Positions 1 to 8,966 of a stretch of 64,000 bases of DNA are shown here, in pieces. The notes under the pieces are model-generated. The model was given only the letters and a program-made list of their open reading frames with translations. It was not told the DNA's origin and did no database searches. The translations under genes were made by a program, and so were the position numbers. Source of the stretch: Micromonospora sonchi (lineage in GTDB: Bacteria; Actinomycetota; Actinomycetes; Mycobacteriales; Micromonosporaceae); contig NZ_BMNB01000014.1 of assembly GCF_014646235.1 (NCBI RefSeq), positions 62,001 through 126,000 on the forward strand, in the 5' to 3' direction. Positions within the stretch are counted from its first letter, which is position 1; every line of letters starts with the position of its first letter.

Positions 1-1
1 C

Positions 2-1648
2 ATCGGGGTGCACCACGCCGGGATGTTGCCCAAGTACCGCCGGCTGGTGGAGACCCTGGCCCAGGCCGGGCTACTCAAGGTCATCTGCGGTACCGACACC
101 CTCGGCGTCGGCATCAACGTGCCGATCCGCACCGTGCTGTTCACCGGACTGTCCAAGTACGACGGGGTGCGCACCCGGCTGCTCAAGGCCCGCGAGTTCC
201 ACCAGATCGCCGGCCGGGCCGGGCGGGCCGGCTTCGACACCCTCGGCCGGGTCGTCGTGCAGGCGCCCGAGCACGTCATCGAGAACGAGAAGGCCCTCGC
301 CAAGGCCGGTGACGACCCGAAGAAGCGACGCAAGGTGGTCCGGAAGAAGCCGCCGGAGGGGTCGATCGGCTGGGGCAAGCCCACCTTCGAGCGCCTCGTC
401 GAGGCCGAACCGGAGACGTTGACCTCCAGCTTCCAGGTCAGTCACTCGATGCTGCTCAACGTCATCGGCCGTCCCGGTGACGCGTTCGCCGCCATGCGGC
501 ACCTGCTCACCGACAACCACGAGGACGCCGCCGCCCAGCGCCGGCACATCCGCCGGGCCATCGCCATCTACCGGGCGTTGCGGGCCGGTGGCGTGGTGGA
601 GGAACTCCCCGAGCCGGACGAGACCGGCCGGCGGGTCCGGCTCACCGTCGACCTCCAGCTCGACTTCGCGCTCAACCAGCCGCTGTCGCCCCTGGCGCTG
701 GCCACCATCGAGCTGCTGGACGCCGACTCCCCGTCGTACGCCCTGGATGTGCTGTCGGTGATCGAGTCGATCCTCGACGACCCGCGCCAGGTGCTCTCCG
801 CGCAGCAGTTCAAGGCCCGCGGCGAGGCGGTCGCCGCGATGAAGGCCGAGGGCATCGAGTACGAGGCCCGCCTCGAACTGCTCGACGAGGTGACCTGGCC
901 CAAGCCCCTGGCGGAGCTGCTGGAGAACGCGTACGAGATGTACCGGCAGGGCCATCCGTGGGTGGCCGACCATCAACTGTCTCCCAAGTCGGTCGTGCGG
1001 GACATGTACGAGCGGGCGATGACCTTCACCGAGTTTGTGCAGTTCTACGGGCTGTCCCGCTCGGAGGGCCTGGTCCTGCGCTACCTGGCCGACGCGTACA
1101 AGACGCTGCGGCAGACCGTGCCCGAGGAGGCCAAGACCGAGGAACTGGTCGACCTGATCGAGTGGCTCGGCGAGCTGGTCCGGCAGGTCGACTCCAGCCT
1201 GATCGACGAGTGGGAGCGGCTGCGCAACCCCACCGACCTGCCGGAGGTCGCCGCCGCCCTGGACGACCGCCCCACGGCGGTGACCCGCAACGCGCGGGCG
1301 TTCCGGGTGCTGGTCCGCAACGCCCTGTTCCGCCGGGTGGAGCTGGCCGCGCTGCGGCACTGGGACGCCCTCGGCGAGCTGGACTCCGACGCCGGCTGGA
1401 ACGCCGACGCGTGGGCCGACGCGCTGGAACCGTACTTCGAGTCGTACGACGCCATCGGGACCGGGCCGGACGCCCGGGGCCCGGCGCTGCTGATGATCGA
1501 GCAGGGCCGGGAGCGGTGGACGGTGCGGCAGATCCTCGACGACCCCGAGGGTGACCACGACTGGGGCATCAGCGCCGAGGTGGACCTGGCCGCCTCCGAC
1601 GAGGCCGGCGCCGCGGTCGTCCGGGTCACCGGCGTCGGCCAGCTCTGA
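2..1648 (+). CDS. DEAD/DEAH-box RNA helicase with DUF3516-type C-terminus (5' partial)
   Basis: The gene begins before the window; 548 codons of its C-terminal part are visible. It opens inside the second RecA-like domain: HHAGMLPKYRR, GTDTLGVGINVPIRTVLFTGL and the motif VI segment QIAGRAGRAG (about residues 70-79 of the visible part) are typical of superfamily 2 Ski2-like helicases. The rest is a long alpha-helical region rich in Leu, Glu and Arg, matching actinobacterial helicases that carry a DUF3516 domain. Role: ATP-driven RNA unwinding in the cytosol; the substrate cannot be read from sequence. A hairpin follows the stop codon. The family is firm, the RNA target is unknown. Confidence 0.9.
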   Translation: MGVHHAGMLPKYRRLVETLAQAGLLKVICGTDTLGVGINVPIRTVLFTGLSKYDGVRTRLLKAREFHQIAGRAGRAGFDTLGRVVVQAPEHVIENEKALAKAGDDPKKRRKVVRKKPPEGSIGWGKPTFERLVEAEPETLTSSFQVSHSMLLNVIGRPGDAFAAMRHLLTDNHEDAAAQRRHIRRAIAIYRALRAGGVVEELPEPDETGRRVRLTVDLQLDFALNQPLSPLALATIELLDADSPSYALDVLSVIESILDDPRQVLSAQQFKARGEAVAAMKAEGIEYEARLELLDEVTWPKPLAELLENAYEMYRQGHPWVADHQLSPKSVVRDMYERAMTFTEFVQFYGLSRSEGLVLRYLADAYKTLRQTVPEEAKTEELVDLIEWLGELVRQVDSSLIDEWERLRNPTDLPEVAAALDDRPTAVTRNARAFRVLVRNALFRRVELAALRHWDALGELDSDAGWNADAWADALEPYFESYDAIGTGPDARGPALLMIEQGRERWTVRQILDDPEGDHDWGISAEVDLAASDEAGAAVVRVTGVGQL

Positions 1649-1672
1649 CGCCGGGGAAAAATCCCTTCTTCA

Positions 1673-1709
1673 GGGGCCATCCGGAGTGTCCGGGTGGCCC
1701 CTTATCTTC
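1673..1709 (+). terminator. Terminator-like hairpin after the helicase
   Basis: GGGGCCA (1673-1679) pairs with TGGCCCC (1695-1701), and an inner CCGGA/TCCGG stem surrounds a GTG loop. A short T-rich tail TTATCTT follows. It lies about 25 bases after the helicase stop codon, as expected for an intrinsic terminator. Confidence 0.6.
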
Positions 1710-1731
1710 CCTGGGCGATGTCAGGGTCGTC

Positions 1732-1753
1732 GATTAGAATGTATGTACTAATC
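1732..1753. promoter_or_regulatory. Candidate operator dyad upstream of the 1779 gene
   Basis: GATTAG (1732-1737) and CTAATC (1748-1753) form a perfect 6-bp dyad around AATGTATGTA. It ends 13 bases before the Shine-Dalgarno of the next gene. Spacing and AT-rich arms resemble MarR-type sites. No regulator gene is adjacent in the window, so the binding protein is unknown. Confidence 0.4.
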
Positions 1754-1778
1754 AGGTTCCTGACCTGGGAGGATGCTC

Positions 1779-2423
1779 GTGACCGCACCCACTTCCGCCC
1801 CTCTCACGCCCTATGCCACCCTCCTCGGTTTCACCCGGTACGTCGGCCGCACCGGCCCGACCAAGGCCAACTTCGTCGGCGGCCTGCGCCGTCAGCGGGC
1901 CAGCCGGTCCGGCTTCAACCCGCACGGCCAGTTCGTCAAGGCGCTGAAGGCCGACATCGCCTTCCACACGGGTGGCGCACACCTGTCCCAGGTCGTCGAC
2001 GTGGTCAAGCCCCGCTGGCGGCCGCTCTACCAGGCCCTGGTGCCCGGCGCCACGGCCTGGCTGCACTCGCTCGGCGAGCCGACCGGCGTCGACCTGGCGC
2101 AGACCCGCGACGCCCTGGCCATGCTCGGCGACCTGCCTGTCAAGATCAACCCACACTTCGGGGTCCGGTACGCCGATGGCCGAGCCGAGGCGGTTCGCCT
2201 GCACTTCGACGAGGCGCCGCCGAGCGAGGAGGCGGCCCTGGCCACCCTGCACCTGATGGCCCGCCACATGGACGCGGTCCTGCCGCACGCCGAGCCGGTC
2301 CTGGTCGACGTCCGCCGGGGGGCCACCCACCGGATGCCCGACGGGGTGAAGCCCGGCGAGATCGAGCGTTGGCTGGCCGGCGAGGCCGCCGCCTTCCGCA
2401 CCATCTGGTCCGCCGCCGCCTGA
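1779..2423 (+). CDS. Conserved hypothetical protein, 214 aa
   Basis: I do not recognise a named family. The start is taken as GTG 1779 because GGGAGG (1767-1772) lies 6 bases before it; the in-frame ATG at 1773 would touch the Shine-Dalgarno. The protein is soluble, with no signal peptide or membrane segment. It has a basic N-terminal third (KANFVGGLRRQRASRSGF) and a mixed acidic C-terminal half (ARHMDAVLPHAEPVLVDVRR). A dyad that could be an operator precedes it, and a DoxX gene follows 126 bases downstream. Codon use is typical of the genome, so it is a real gene; the function is unknown. Confidence 0.75.
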   Translation: MTAPTSAPLTPYATLLGFTRYVGRTGPTKANFVGGLRRQRASRSGFNPHGQFVKALKADIAFHTGGAHLSQVVDVVKPRWRPLYQALVPGATAWLHSLGEPTGVDLAQTRDALAMLGDLPVKINPHFGVRYADGRAEAVRLHFDEAPPSEEAALATLHLMARHMDAVLPHAEPVLVDVRRGATHRMPDGVKPGEIERWLAGEAAAFRTIWSAAA

Positions 2424-2461
2424 CCACCATCCCACCCACCAAAAACTTTCAGAATCAAAGG

Positions 2462-2473
2462 TTGAACCCTCAA
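2462..2473. promoter_or_regulatory. Weak operator-like TTGA/TCAA dyad before the DoxX gene
   Basis: TTGAACCCTCAA is an imperfect palindrome (TTGA and TCAA arms) in an AT-rich stretch 77 bases before the DoxX start. Such spaced dyads are used by MarR and HxlR repressors that often control doxX genes. The arms are short, so chance is possible. Confidence 0.25.
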
Positions 2474-2549
2474 TCATTTCTGGGTACGGTTGGTCGCGGC
2501 GGCAGCCCGACCGATTTCGGGCGAATTAATCAGGATTGAGGAGAAACCC

Positions 2550-3011
2550 ATGACCCTGCCAGTTTCCATCCGTGACGTCGGCGTACTGCTCGCCCGGATC
2601 GGTGTCGGCATCGTGTTCTTCGCCCACGGCTGGCAGAAGCTGGTCACCAACGGAGTCGACGGGACGGCCGCCTTCTTCGGCCAGGTCGGCGTACCCATGC
2701 CCACCGCCTCGGCCTGGTTCGCCACTGGCGTCGAACTACTCGGCGGCGCGGCACTCATCCTCGGCGTGGCCGTGCCGGTCGTCGGGGCCCTGCTCACCCT
2801 GCAGATGATCGGCGCGTTCGCCTTCGTCCACGCCGGCAACGGCCTCTTCGTCGACCAGGGCGGCTACGAGCTCGTCCTCACGCTCGGCGCAGCCAGCCTC
2901 CTGCTGGTGGCGGTCGGGGCCGGGCGCTTCAGCCTGGACCACCTCCTGTCCGACCGCCGGCGCAGCGGCGCCCCGGACTCCGCCGAGCTGGCGGCCGCCG
3001 GCCGCGCCTGA
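2550..3011 (+). CDS. DoxX family membrane protein
   Basis: The start is ATG 2550, with GAGGAG (2538-2543) 6 bases upstream. The 153-residue protein has about four hydrophobic segments and the DoxX signature early on (LLARIGVGIVFFAHGWQKL), followed by FFGQVGVPMPTASAWFATGVELLGG. DoxX proteins are small inner-membrane proteins; in mycobacteria one is linked to superoxide dismutase and thiol redox balance, but most members have no proven role. The gene stands alone, with a hairpin just after the stop, so it is probably monocistronic. Confidence in the family is high, in function low. Confidence 0.88.
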   Translation: MTLPVSIRDVGVLLARIGVGIVFFAHGWQKLVTNGVDGTAAFFGQVGVPMPTASAWFATGVELLGGAALILGVAVPVVGALLTLQMIGAFAFVHAGNGLFVDQGGYELVLTLGAASLLLVAVGAGRFSLDHLLSDRRRSGAPDSAELAAAGRA

Positions 3012-3030
3012 CCCGTTCACCGAGTCGGCA

Positions 3031-3062
3031 CGGGCGGTCCGCCCTCCGGAGTGGACCGCCCG
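3031..3062 (+). terminator. Hairpin terminator after the DoxX gene
   Basis: CGGGCGGTCC (3031-3040) and GGACCGCCCG (3053-3062) form a perfect 10-bp stem with a 12-base loop, 20 bases after the stop codon. There is no T tract, which is common in high-GC actinobacteria. Confidence 0.55.
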
Positions 3063-3129
3063 GCCGGTGCAGGCCGACCCAAGAGCGTGACCAGCGAACC
3101 AACCGGCGAGCAGAACCGCATTTCGGTCA

Positions 3130-3135
3130 TACGGT
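3130..3135 (+). promoter_or_regulatory. -10 box of a leaderless promoter (YciI-like gene)
   Basis: TACGGT fits TANNNT and ends 6 bases before ATG 3142, so the transcript is predicted to begin at or next to the start codon. No Shine-Dalgarno is present before this ATG. Confidence 0.45.
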
Positions 3136-3141
3136 GCGAGC

Positions 3142-3501
3142 ATGCGATTCGACCAGCACACCATCGTGCTCCTGCTCCGGCCGGCAGGCGCTCCCGAGTT
3201 GCCGCAGGACGCGGCCGATCTACTGGAGAACGCGCACCTGGCCCATCAGGCCGGGCTCGTTGAGCAGGGGGCGGTGCTCGCGGCCGGGCCCTTCGTCGAC
3301 CACGACGACGAGCAGATCCGGGGCGTGGCCGTGCTCTCGGTCGACCCGGCGATGGCTCGCGAGCTGTTTCACGACGACCCCGCCGTCCGAGCGGGCCAGT
3401 TGGTCGCGCACGTGTTCTCGTGGATGGTGCCAGAGGGCAACGTCCGCTTCGAGAACGTGCCGGTTCCCCGCTCGATGCTGGAGGTCGCCGCCGGCGACTG
3501 A
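3142..3501 (+). CDS. YciI-like family protein
   Basis: A 119-residue protein of the YciI/DGPF dimeric alpha-beta barrel type: RFDQHTIVLLLRP at the N-terminus, a central H-Q-A-G-L-V-E-Q segment, then VLAAGPFVDHDDEQIRGVAVLSV, which is the usual order for the family (strand, helix, 'GP' turn, strand). A DP pair near AVRAGQLVAHVF matches the later part. YciI-like proteins are small enzymes or binding proteins of mostly unknown substrate. It lacks a Shine-Dalgarno; a TANNNT box ends 6 bases before the ATG. It converges with the deaminase gene. Confidence 0.8.
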   Translation: MRFDQHTIVLLLRPAGAPELPQDAADLLENAHLAHQAGLVEQGAVLAAGPFVDHDDEQIRGVAVLSVDPAMARELFHDDPAVRAGQLVAHVFSWMVPEGNVRFENVPVPRSMLEVAAGD

Positions 3502-3514
3502 AGCCGGCCCGGCC

Positions 3515-3880
3515 TCAGGGCTCGAGCAACCCGGTGACTGGTACGACCCGCGGGTCGTCGACCGGCCCGACGATCACCCGCAGCTCCGGAAAAAGCTCGG
3601 CCAGCAGTCGACGGCACGGTCCGCAGGGGGTGACCAGGCTGCGGCCACGATCCCCGACCGTCACGATGGTCTCCAGGTCGTGCACGCCCTGGGTCGCGGC
3701 GGTGCCGACCGCGATCACCTCGGCGCAGGCGCCGCCGCTGTCATGCACCACGTTCACGCCGGAGACGACCCGTCCCTCGGCGGTCCGGGCCGCCGTGGCG
3801 AGGGTGTGGGCGGCGCTGCGGCACCGCAACTTGGCCACCGCGCTGGCGGCCTGCACCAGCGCCCGGTCGGTGTCCCGCAT
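3515..3880 (-). CDS. Cytidine deaminase-fold protein, blasticidin-S-deaminase-like
   Basis: The 121-residue protein has the zinc-dependent deaminase signature: Cys52-Ala-Glu54 in HDSGGACAEV and Cys86-x-x-Cys89 in TPCGPCRRLL. Glu54 is the expected proton shuttle and the three cysteines the zinc ligands. The spacing and surrounding residues (a G-G-x-C-A-E block, then V-G-T-A-A, then a V-x-V-G-x-x-x-R-G block before the P-C-G motif) are closer to blasticidin S deaminase than to housekeeping CDA, which has C-A-E-R. The start is ATG 3880, preceded by a GGGGGG tract. Substrate could be cytidine, blasticidin or another aminopyrimidine; sequence alone does not decide. Confidence 0.8.
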   Translation of the reverse strand: MRDTDRALVQAASAVAKLRCRSAAHTLATAARTAEGRVVSGVNVVHDSGGACAEVIAVGTAATQGVHDLETIVTVGDRGRSLVTPCGPCRRLLAELFPELRVIVGPVDDPRVVPVTGLLEP

Positions 3881-4010
3881 GGTCGTCCCCCCGTGCTCGC
3901 TCCCGGTCGGTGAGCAACGATAGACCGCCGCTCGCCGCACCAGTGCACCAAGACCGGCGGGGGTAACCCAGAGGCGGGCCGGCAGCGGGCTGCCTATCCT
4001 TGGCGACGAC

Positions 4011-7000
4011 ATGCAGAATCCACCCACCTCCGCCGCGCCCGACACCGCCCGCGACCTGCACCGCCGCCTGCGGAGCCTGATGTACCGCGACCAGCGCCGG
4101 TTGCGGCGGCGGCTCGACGGGCTGCGCGGGCTACACGACCCGCAGCGGCGCGAGGCCGCGCTGACCGAAATCGCCACCGAGGTGGCCGCGGCGGAGGATC
4201 GGCTGGAGCGCCGCCGGGCTGCGCTGCCGGCGATCACCTATCCGCCCGCACTGCCGGTGAGCGAGCGCAAGGACGACATCGCGGCCGCGATCCGCGACCA
4301 CCAGGTGGTGATCGTGGCCGGCGAGACCGGGTCCGGCAAGACCACCCAGCTGCCGAAGATCTGCCTGGAGCTGGGACGCGGGATCACCGGGCTGATCGGG
4401 CACACCCAGCCCCGCCGGCTGGCCGCCCGTACGGTCGCCGACCGGATCGCCGAGGAGCTGGGCACCGAGCTGGGCGACGTGGTCGGCTACAAGGTGCGCT
4501 TCACCGACCAGGTCAGCGACCAGAGCCTGGTCAAGCTGATGACCGACGGCATCCTGCTGGCCGAGTTGCAGACCGACCGGATGCTGCGCCAGTACGACAC
4601 GTTGATCATCGACGAGGCACACGAGCGCAGCCTGAACATCGACTTCATTCTCGGTTACCTCAGGCAGCTGCTTCCCCGCCGGCCCGACCTCAAGGTGATC
4701 ATCACCTCGGCGACCATCGAGACCGACCGGTTCGCGAAGCACTTCGCCGGTCCGCCGACCGCCGAGCATCCCGAGGGCGTACCGGCGCCGGTGGTCGAGG
4801 TGTCCGGACGGACCTACCCGGTCGAGGTGCGCTACCGACCGCTGATCGCCGTCGTCGAGGCCGACGAGGAGGAGGCCGCGGACGAGGAGAACGTCCGCGA
4901 CCAGGTCCAGGCCATCGGCGACGCCGTCGAGGAGTTGGCCGCCGAAGGGCCCGGCGACATCCTGGTCTTCCTCAGCGGCGAGCGGGAGATCCGGGACACC
5001 GCCGACGCACTCGGCAAGCTGGTGGACAATCGCCCCGCGCTGCGAAACACCGAGATCCTGCCGCTGTACGCCCGGCTGAGCGTCGCCGAACAGCACCGGG
5101 TCTTCGCCCCGCACTCCGGTCGCCGGGTGGTGTTGGCCACCAACGTCGCGGAGACCTCGCTGACCGTGCCCGGCATCAAGTACGTGGTGGACCCCGGCAC
5201 GGCCAGGATCTCCCGCTACTCCCAGCGGCTGAAGGTGCAGCGGCTGCCCATCGAGCCGGTCTCGCAGGCCAGTGCCAACCAGCGCAAGGGTCGCTGTGGG
5301 CGTACGTCGGACGGCGTCTGCATCCGGCTCTACGACGAGCAGGACTTCGAATCCCGCCCCGGGTTCACCGATCCGGAGATCCTGCGTACCAACCTGGCCT
5401 CGGTCATCCTCCAGATGACCGCCATCGGTCTCGGCGACATCGCCGCCTTCCCGTTCATCGACCCGCCGGACCGTCGCAACATCACCGACGGCGTCAACCT
5501 GCTGCACGAGCTGGGCGCGCTCGACCCCACCGAGAACGAGCCGACGAAACGGCTCACTCCGCTCGGTCGGCGGCTGGCCCAACTCCCGGTCGACCCCCGG
5601 CTGGCCCGGATGGTCCTGGAAGGCGAGCGTAACGGCTGCGCCACCGAGGTGATGGTGATCGCCGCCGCGCTGTCGATCCAGGATCCGCGGGAACGACCGG
5701 CGGACAAGCAGGCCCAGGCCGACCAGGCGCACGCCCGCTTCGCCGACAAGGAGTCGGACTTCGTCGCGTACCTCAACCTCTGGCGGTACCTGCGCGAACG
5801 GCAGCGGGAGCTGTCCTCCGGCGCGTTCCGGCGGATGTGCAAGGCCGAGTACCTCAACTACCTGCGGGTCCGCGAGTGGCAGGACATCGTCAGCCAGCTG
5901 CGCCAGGTGCTGCGTACCACGAACGCGGACCTGCCCGAGGAGATCGACACCCCCCGGGTGCACCAGTCGCTGCTGCCCGGCCTGCTCTCCCACATCGGCC
6001 TCAAGGACGCCCAGAAGCACGAGTACCTCGGCGCCCGGGGGGCGAAGTTCGGGATCTTCCCCGGTTCGGCGCTGTTCAAGAAGCCGCCGCGCTGGGTGAT
6101 GGCCGCCGAACTGGTGGAGACCGCCCGGCTCTGGGGCCGGGTGAACGGGCGGATCGAGCCGGAGTGGGTCGAGCCGCTCGCCCAGCACCTGGTCAAGCGC
6201 AGCTACAGCGAGCCGCACTGGGAGAAGAAGCCGGCGGCGGTGATGGCGTACGAGAAGGTCACCCTGTACGGCGTGCCGCTGGTCACCGCCCGCAAGGTGA
6301 ACTTCGGCCAAATCGACCCGGCGCTGAGCCGGGAACTGTTCATCCGGCACGCCCTGGTCGAGGGCGACTGGTCCACCCATCACCAGTTCTGGCGGGACAA
6401 CCAGCGGCTGCTGGCCGAGGTGGCGGAGCTGGAGAACCGGGCCCGGCGACGGGACATCCTGGTCGACGACGAGACGATCTTCCAGTTCTACGACGAGCGG
6501 ATCCCCGCCGAGGTGGTCTCCGGACGGCACTTCGACACCTGGTGGAAGAAGACCCGCCGGGAGCGGCCCGAGCTGCTCACCTTCACCCGGGAGCTGCTGG
6601 TCAACTCCGGCCGCGGCGGGGTCGACGAGACCGACTACCCGGATCAGTGGCGAGCCGACGGGGTCGCGCTCCCGGTGACGTACACGTTCGAGCCGGGCAC
6701 CCCGGCCGACGGGGTGACGGTGGACATCCCGCTGCCGCTGCTCAACCAGGTGCCGGCGGAGAGCTTCGACTGGCAGGTACCCGGGCTGCGCGAGGAACTC
6801 GTCGTCGCGTTGATCCGGTCGCTGCCGAAGCCGGTGCGGCGCAACTTCGTGCCGGTGCCGGACTACGCCCGCGCCGCCCTGGCCGAGATCACAGCCGGCG
6901 AGGAGCCGCTGCTGGACGCGCTGACCCGGCAGCTGCGCCGGATGACCGGGGTGACCGTGCCGCGGGACGCCTGGGATCCGGGCAAGCTGCCGCCGCATCT

Positions 7001-7997
7001 GCGGGTCACCTTCCGGGTGCTCGGTGCGGACGACAAACCGGTCGCCGAGGGCAAGGACCTGCCGACCCTGCAACGCCAGCTCAAGGCCGAGGTACGCCAG
7101 GTGGTGGCCGCCGCCGCGCCGGACGTGGCCCGCACCGGCCTGACGACGTGGGACCTCGGCACCCTGCCGCGCGCCATCGAGCAGGTCCGCGCCGGGTACG
7201 CGGTGACCGCGTACCCGGCCCTGACGGACGAGGGCGCCACGGTCGGGGTGCAGGTCTTCGACTCGGCGGACGAACAGCAGGCCGCGCACTGGGCGGGCAC
7301 CCGGCGACTGCTGCGGCTGACCGTGCCGTCGCCGGCGAAGTTCCTCCAGGGCCGGCTGAGCAACGAGGCGAAGTTGGCGCTGTCGCGCAACCCGCACGGC
7401 GGGGTGCAGGCGCTCATCGAGGACACGGCCGGCGCGGCGATCGACAAGCTGATCGCCGACGCGGGCGGCCCGGCCTGGGACGCCGAGGGCTTCGCCGCGC
7501 TGCGCGACAAGGTCCGCGCCGGCCTGGTGGACACCGTGGTGGAGGTGATGGACCGGGTCCGGGCGGTGCTCGCCGCCGCGTACGCGGTGCAGCAGCGGCT
7601 CGGCGCGACGAGGAACCTGGCCGTGGTGGCCGCGCTGGCCGACATCCGCAACCAGCTCACCGGGCTGGTGCACGCCGGGTTCATCACCGAGACCGGCTAC
7701 GCCCGCCTGCCCGACCTGCTGCGCTACCTGACCGCGATCGAACGGCGGCTGGACCGGCTGCCCGGCAACCCGCCCCGGGACAAGTCTCAGCAGGACCGCA
7801 TCGCGGTGGTCCAGCGGGAGTACGACGAGATGCTCGCCGCGCTGCCCGCGTCGCGACGGAACTCCGCCGCCGTACGGCAGATCCGCTGGATGATCGAGGA
7901 GCTGCGGGTGAACGTCTTCGCCCAGGGGCTGGGTACCCCGTACCCGGTCTCCGAGCAGCGCATCTACCGGGCCATGGACGACGCCGAGGCCACCTGA
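4011..7997 (+). CDS. hrpA: ATP-dependent RNA helicase HrpA
   Basis: A 1328-residue DEAH-box helicase of normal HrpA length. Walker A is GETGSGKTTQLP near residue 104 and the DEAH box is IIDEAHERSLN near residue 200, with SATIE (motif III) and QRKGRCGRTSDGVC (motif VI) in order. After the helicase core come the helicase-associated and OB-type domains and the long HrpA-specific C-terminal region with the DUF3418 type (VTYTFEPG, FDWQVPGLREELV, LRRMTGVTVPRDAWD). HrpA unwinds RNA and in E. coli resolves stalled or collided ribosomes. A TATCCT box 10 bases before the ATG may be its -10 element. It converges with the LysR gene, 32 bases apart. Confidence 0.95.
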   Translation: MQNPPTSAAPDTARDLHRRLRSLMYRDQRRLRRRLDGLRGLHDPQRREAALTEIATEVAAAEDRLERRRAALPAITYPPALPVSERKDDIAAAIRDHQVVIVAGETGSGKTTQLPKICLELGRGITGLIGHTQPRRLAARTVADRIAEELGTELGDVVGYKVRFTDQVSDQSLVKLMTDGILLAELQTDRMLRQYDTLIIDEAHERSLNIDFILGYLRQLLPRRPDLKVIITSATIETDRFAKHFAGPPTAEHPEGVPAPVVEVSGRTYPVEVRYRPLIAVVEADEEEAADEENVRDQVQAIGDAVEELAAEGPGDILVFLSGEREIRDTADALGKLVDNRPALRNTEILPLYARLSVAEQHRVFAPHSGRRVVLATNVAETSLTVPGIKYVVDPGTARISRYSQRLKVQRLPIEPVSQASANQRKGRCGRTSDGVCIRLYDEQDFESRPGFTDPEILRTNLASVILQMTAIGLGDIAAFPFIDPPDRRNITDGVNLLHELGALDPTENEPTKRLTPLGRRLAQLPVDPRLARMVLEGERNGCATEVMVIAAALSIQDPRERPADKQAQADQAHARFADKESDFVAYLNLWRYLRERQRELSSGAFRRMCKAEYLNYLRVREWQDIVSQLRQVLRTTNADLPEEIDTPRVHQSLLPGLLSHIGLKDAQKHEYLGARGAKFGIFPGSALFKKPPRWVMAAELVETARLWGRVNGRIEPEWVEPLAQHLVKRSYSEPHWEKKPAAVMAYEKVTLYGVPLVTARKVNFGQIDPALSRELFIRHALVEGDWSTHHQFWRDNQRLLAEVAELENRARRRDILVDDETIFQFYDERIPAEVVSGRHFDTWWKKTRRERPELLTFTRELLVNSGRGGVDETDYPDQWRADGVALPVTYTFEPGTPADGVTVDIPLPLLNQVPAESFDWQVPGLREELVVALIRSLPKPVRRNFVPVPDYARAALAEITAGEEPLLDALTRQLRRMTGVTVPRDAWDPGKLPPHLRVTFRVLGADDKPVAEGKDLPTLQRQLKAEVRQVVAAAAPDVARTGLTTWDLGTLPRAIEQVRAGYAVTAYPALTDEGATVGVQVFDSADEQQAAHWAGTRRLLRLTVPSPAKFLQGRLSNEAKLALSRNPHGGVQALIEDTAGAAIDKLIADAGGPAWDAEGFAALRDKVRAGLVDTVVEVMDRVRAVLAAAYAVQQRLGATRNLAVVAALADIRNQLTGLVHAGFITETGYARLPDLLRYLTAIERRLDRLPGNPPRDKSQQDRIAVVQREYDEMLAALPASRRNSAAVRQIRWMIEELRVNVFAQGLGTPYPVSEQRIYRAMDDAEAT

Positions 7998-8029
7998 CCC
8001 GGAAGTGCGGGATCGCGGGAGGGGGCGCG

Positions 8030-8962
8030 TCAGCTCAGGGGCTCCACGCCGGGCGGAAGGACGTCGGTGGCGGTGGCGGTGTCCACGTAGTCGAGCAGGA
8101 TGCGCCGTAGTTCGCGGCCGGCGTGGGTGGGCACCACGTCGCGGCGGCGGGCCACCGCGATGGTCCGCCGTACGCCGGGCGGGGCGAGCCGGGTGACCCG
8201 GATACCGGGCCGGCGGGCCACCACGATGCCGGGGACCAGGGCGACGCCCAGCCCGGCCTCGACGAAGCTGAGCACGGCGTCCATCTCGCCACCGTCGACC
8301 GACAGGCGCGGCTCGAAGCCGGCCTCCCGACACGCCTGGAGCGTGGCGTCGCGCAGGTCGTAACCCTCGCGGAACATCACCAGCGGCTGGTCACGCAGGT
8401 CGGTGATCCGCAGCTCGCCGCTGGGCGAGGTGGTCGGCAGCGGGTCGACCGAGGCGACGACCAGGCTCTCGGCCAGGATCGGGTCGGCGCGCAGCCCCGG
8501 GTCGGCGCCCTGCGCCGGCATGATGATCAGCGCCAGGTCCAGGCCCCCCCGGAGCAGGTCACGGACCAGGTCCTGGGAACCACCCTCCTCCACCCGCAGA
8601 TCGACGCTGGGGTGGGCGTCCCGGAACCGGCGCAGCACCGGCGGTGCGAGCGAGGTGGCCAGGCTGGGGGTGGCACCGAGGCGGACCCGACCGCGCCGCA
8701 GACCGACCAGTTCCTGCACCTCACGGGTCGCGGTCTCGACGTCGGCGAGGATCCGCTTGGCCAGCGGCAGCAGCACCTCCCCGGCGGCGGTGAGCGTGAT
8801 GTTGCCCCTTACCCGCTCGAACAGCGGGGCGCCGAGGGTGCCCTCCAGCGCGTGAATTTGCTTACTCAAGGAGGGCTGAGTTATCCCGACCATGTCGGCC
8901 GCCTGGGTGAAATGTCGTACTTCGGCCACCGCGACGAAGTACCTCAGCTGATGGAGTTGCAT
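8030..8962 (-). CDS. LysR family transcriptional regulator
   Basis: A 310-residue LysR protein. The N-terminal winged helix-turn-helix covers about residues 1-60 (LHQLRYFVAVAEVRHFTQAA, then ITQPSLSKQIHALEGTLGAPLFER). The C-terminal periplasmic-binding-like effector domain starts near residue 90. It is divergent from sdhCAB with 77 bases between start codons, and a perfect LysR-type palindrome lies there, so it probably controls itself and the sdh operon. Its own -10 (TAGGCT on the minus strand, 8969-8974) is inside that palindrome and ends 6 bases before the ATG, which predicts a leaderless mRNA and autorepression. The effector is unknown; a central-carbon metabolite is a fair guess. Confidence 0.9.
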   Translation of the reverse strand: MQLHQLRYFVAVAEVRHFTQAADMVGITQPSLSKQIHALEGTLGAPLFERVRGNITLTAAGEVLLPLAKRILADVETATREVQELVGLRRGRVRLGATPSLATSLAPPVLRRFRDAHPSVDLRVEEGGSQDLVRDLLRGGLDLALIIMPAQGADPGLRADPILAESLVVASVDPLPTTSPSGELRITDLRDQPLVMFREGYDLRDATLQACREAGFEPRLSVDGGEMDAVLSFVEAGLGVALVPGIVVARRPGIRVTRLAPPGVRRTIAVARRRDVVPTHAGRELRRILLDYVDTATATDVLPPGVEPLS

Positions 8963-8966
8963 CTAC

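Noticed and set aside
4131..8333. A very long open frame on the minus strand opposite hrpA
   Set aside because: It mirrors the hrpA codons, has no protein-like motifs, and high GC keeps antisense frames open. HrpA motifs on the plus strand are complete.
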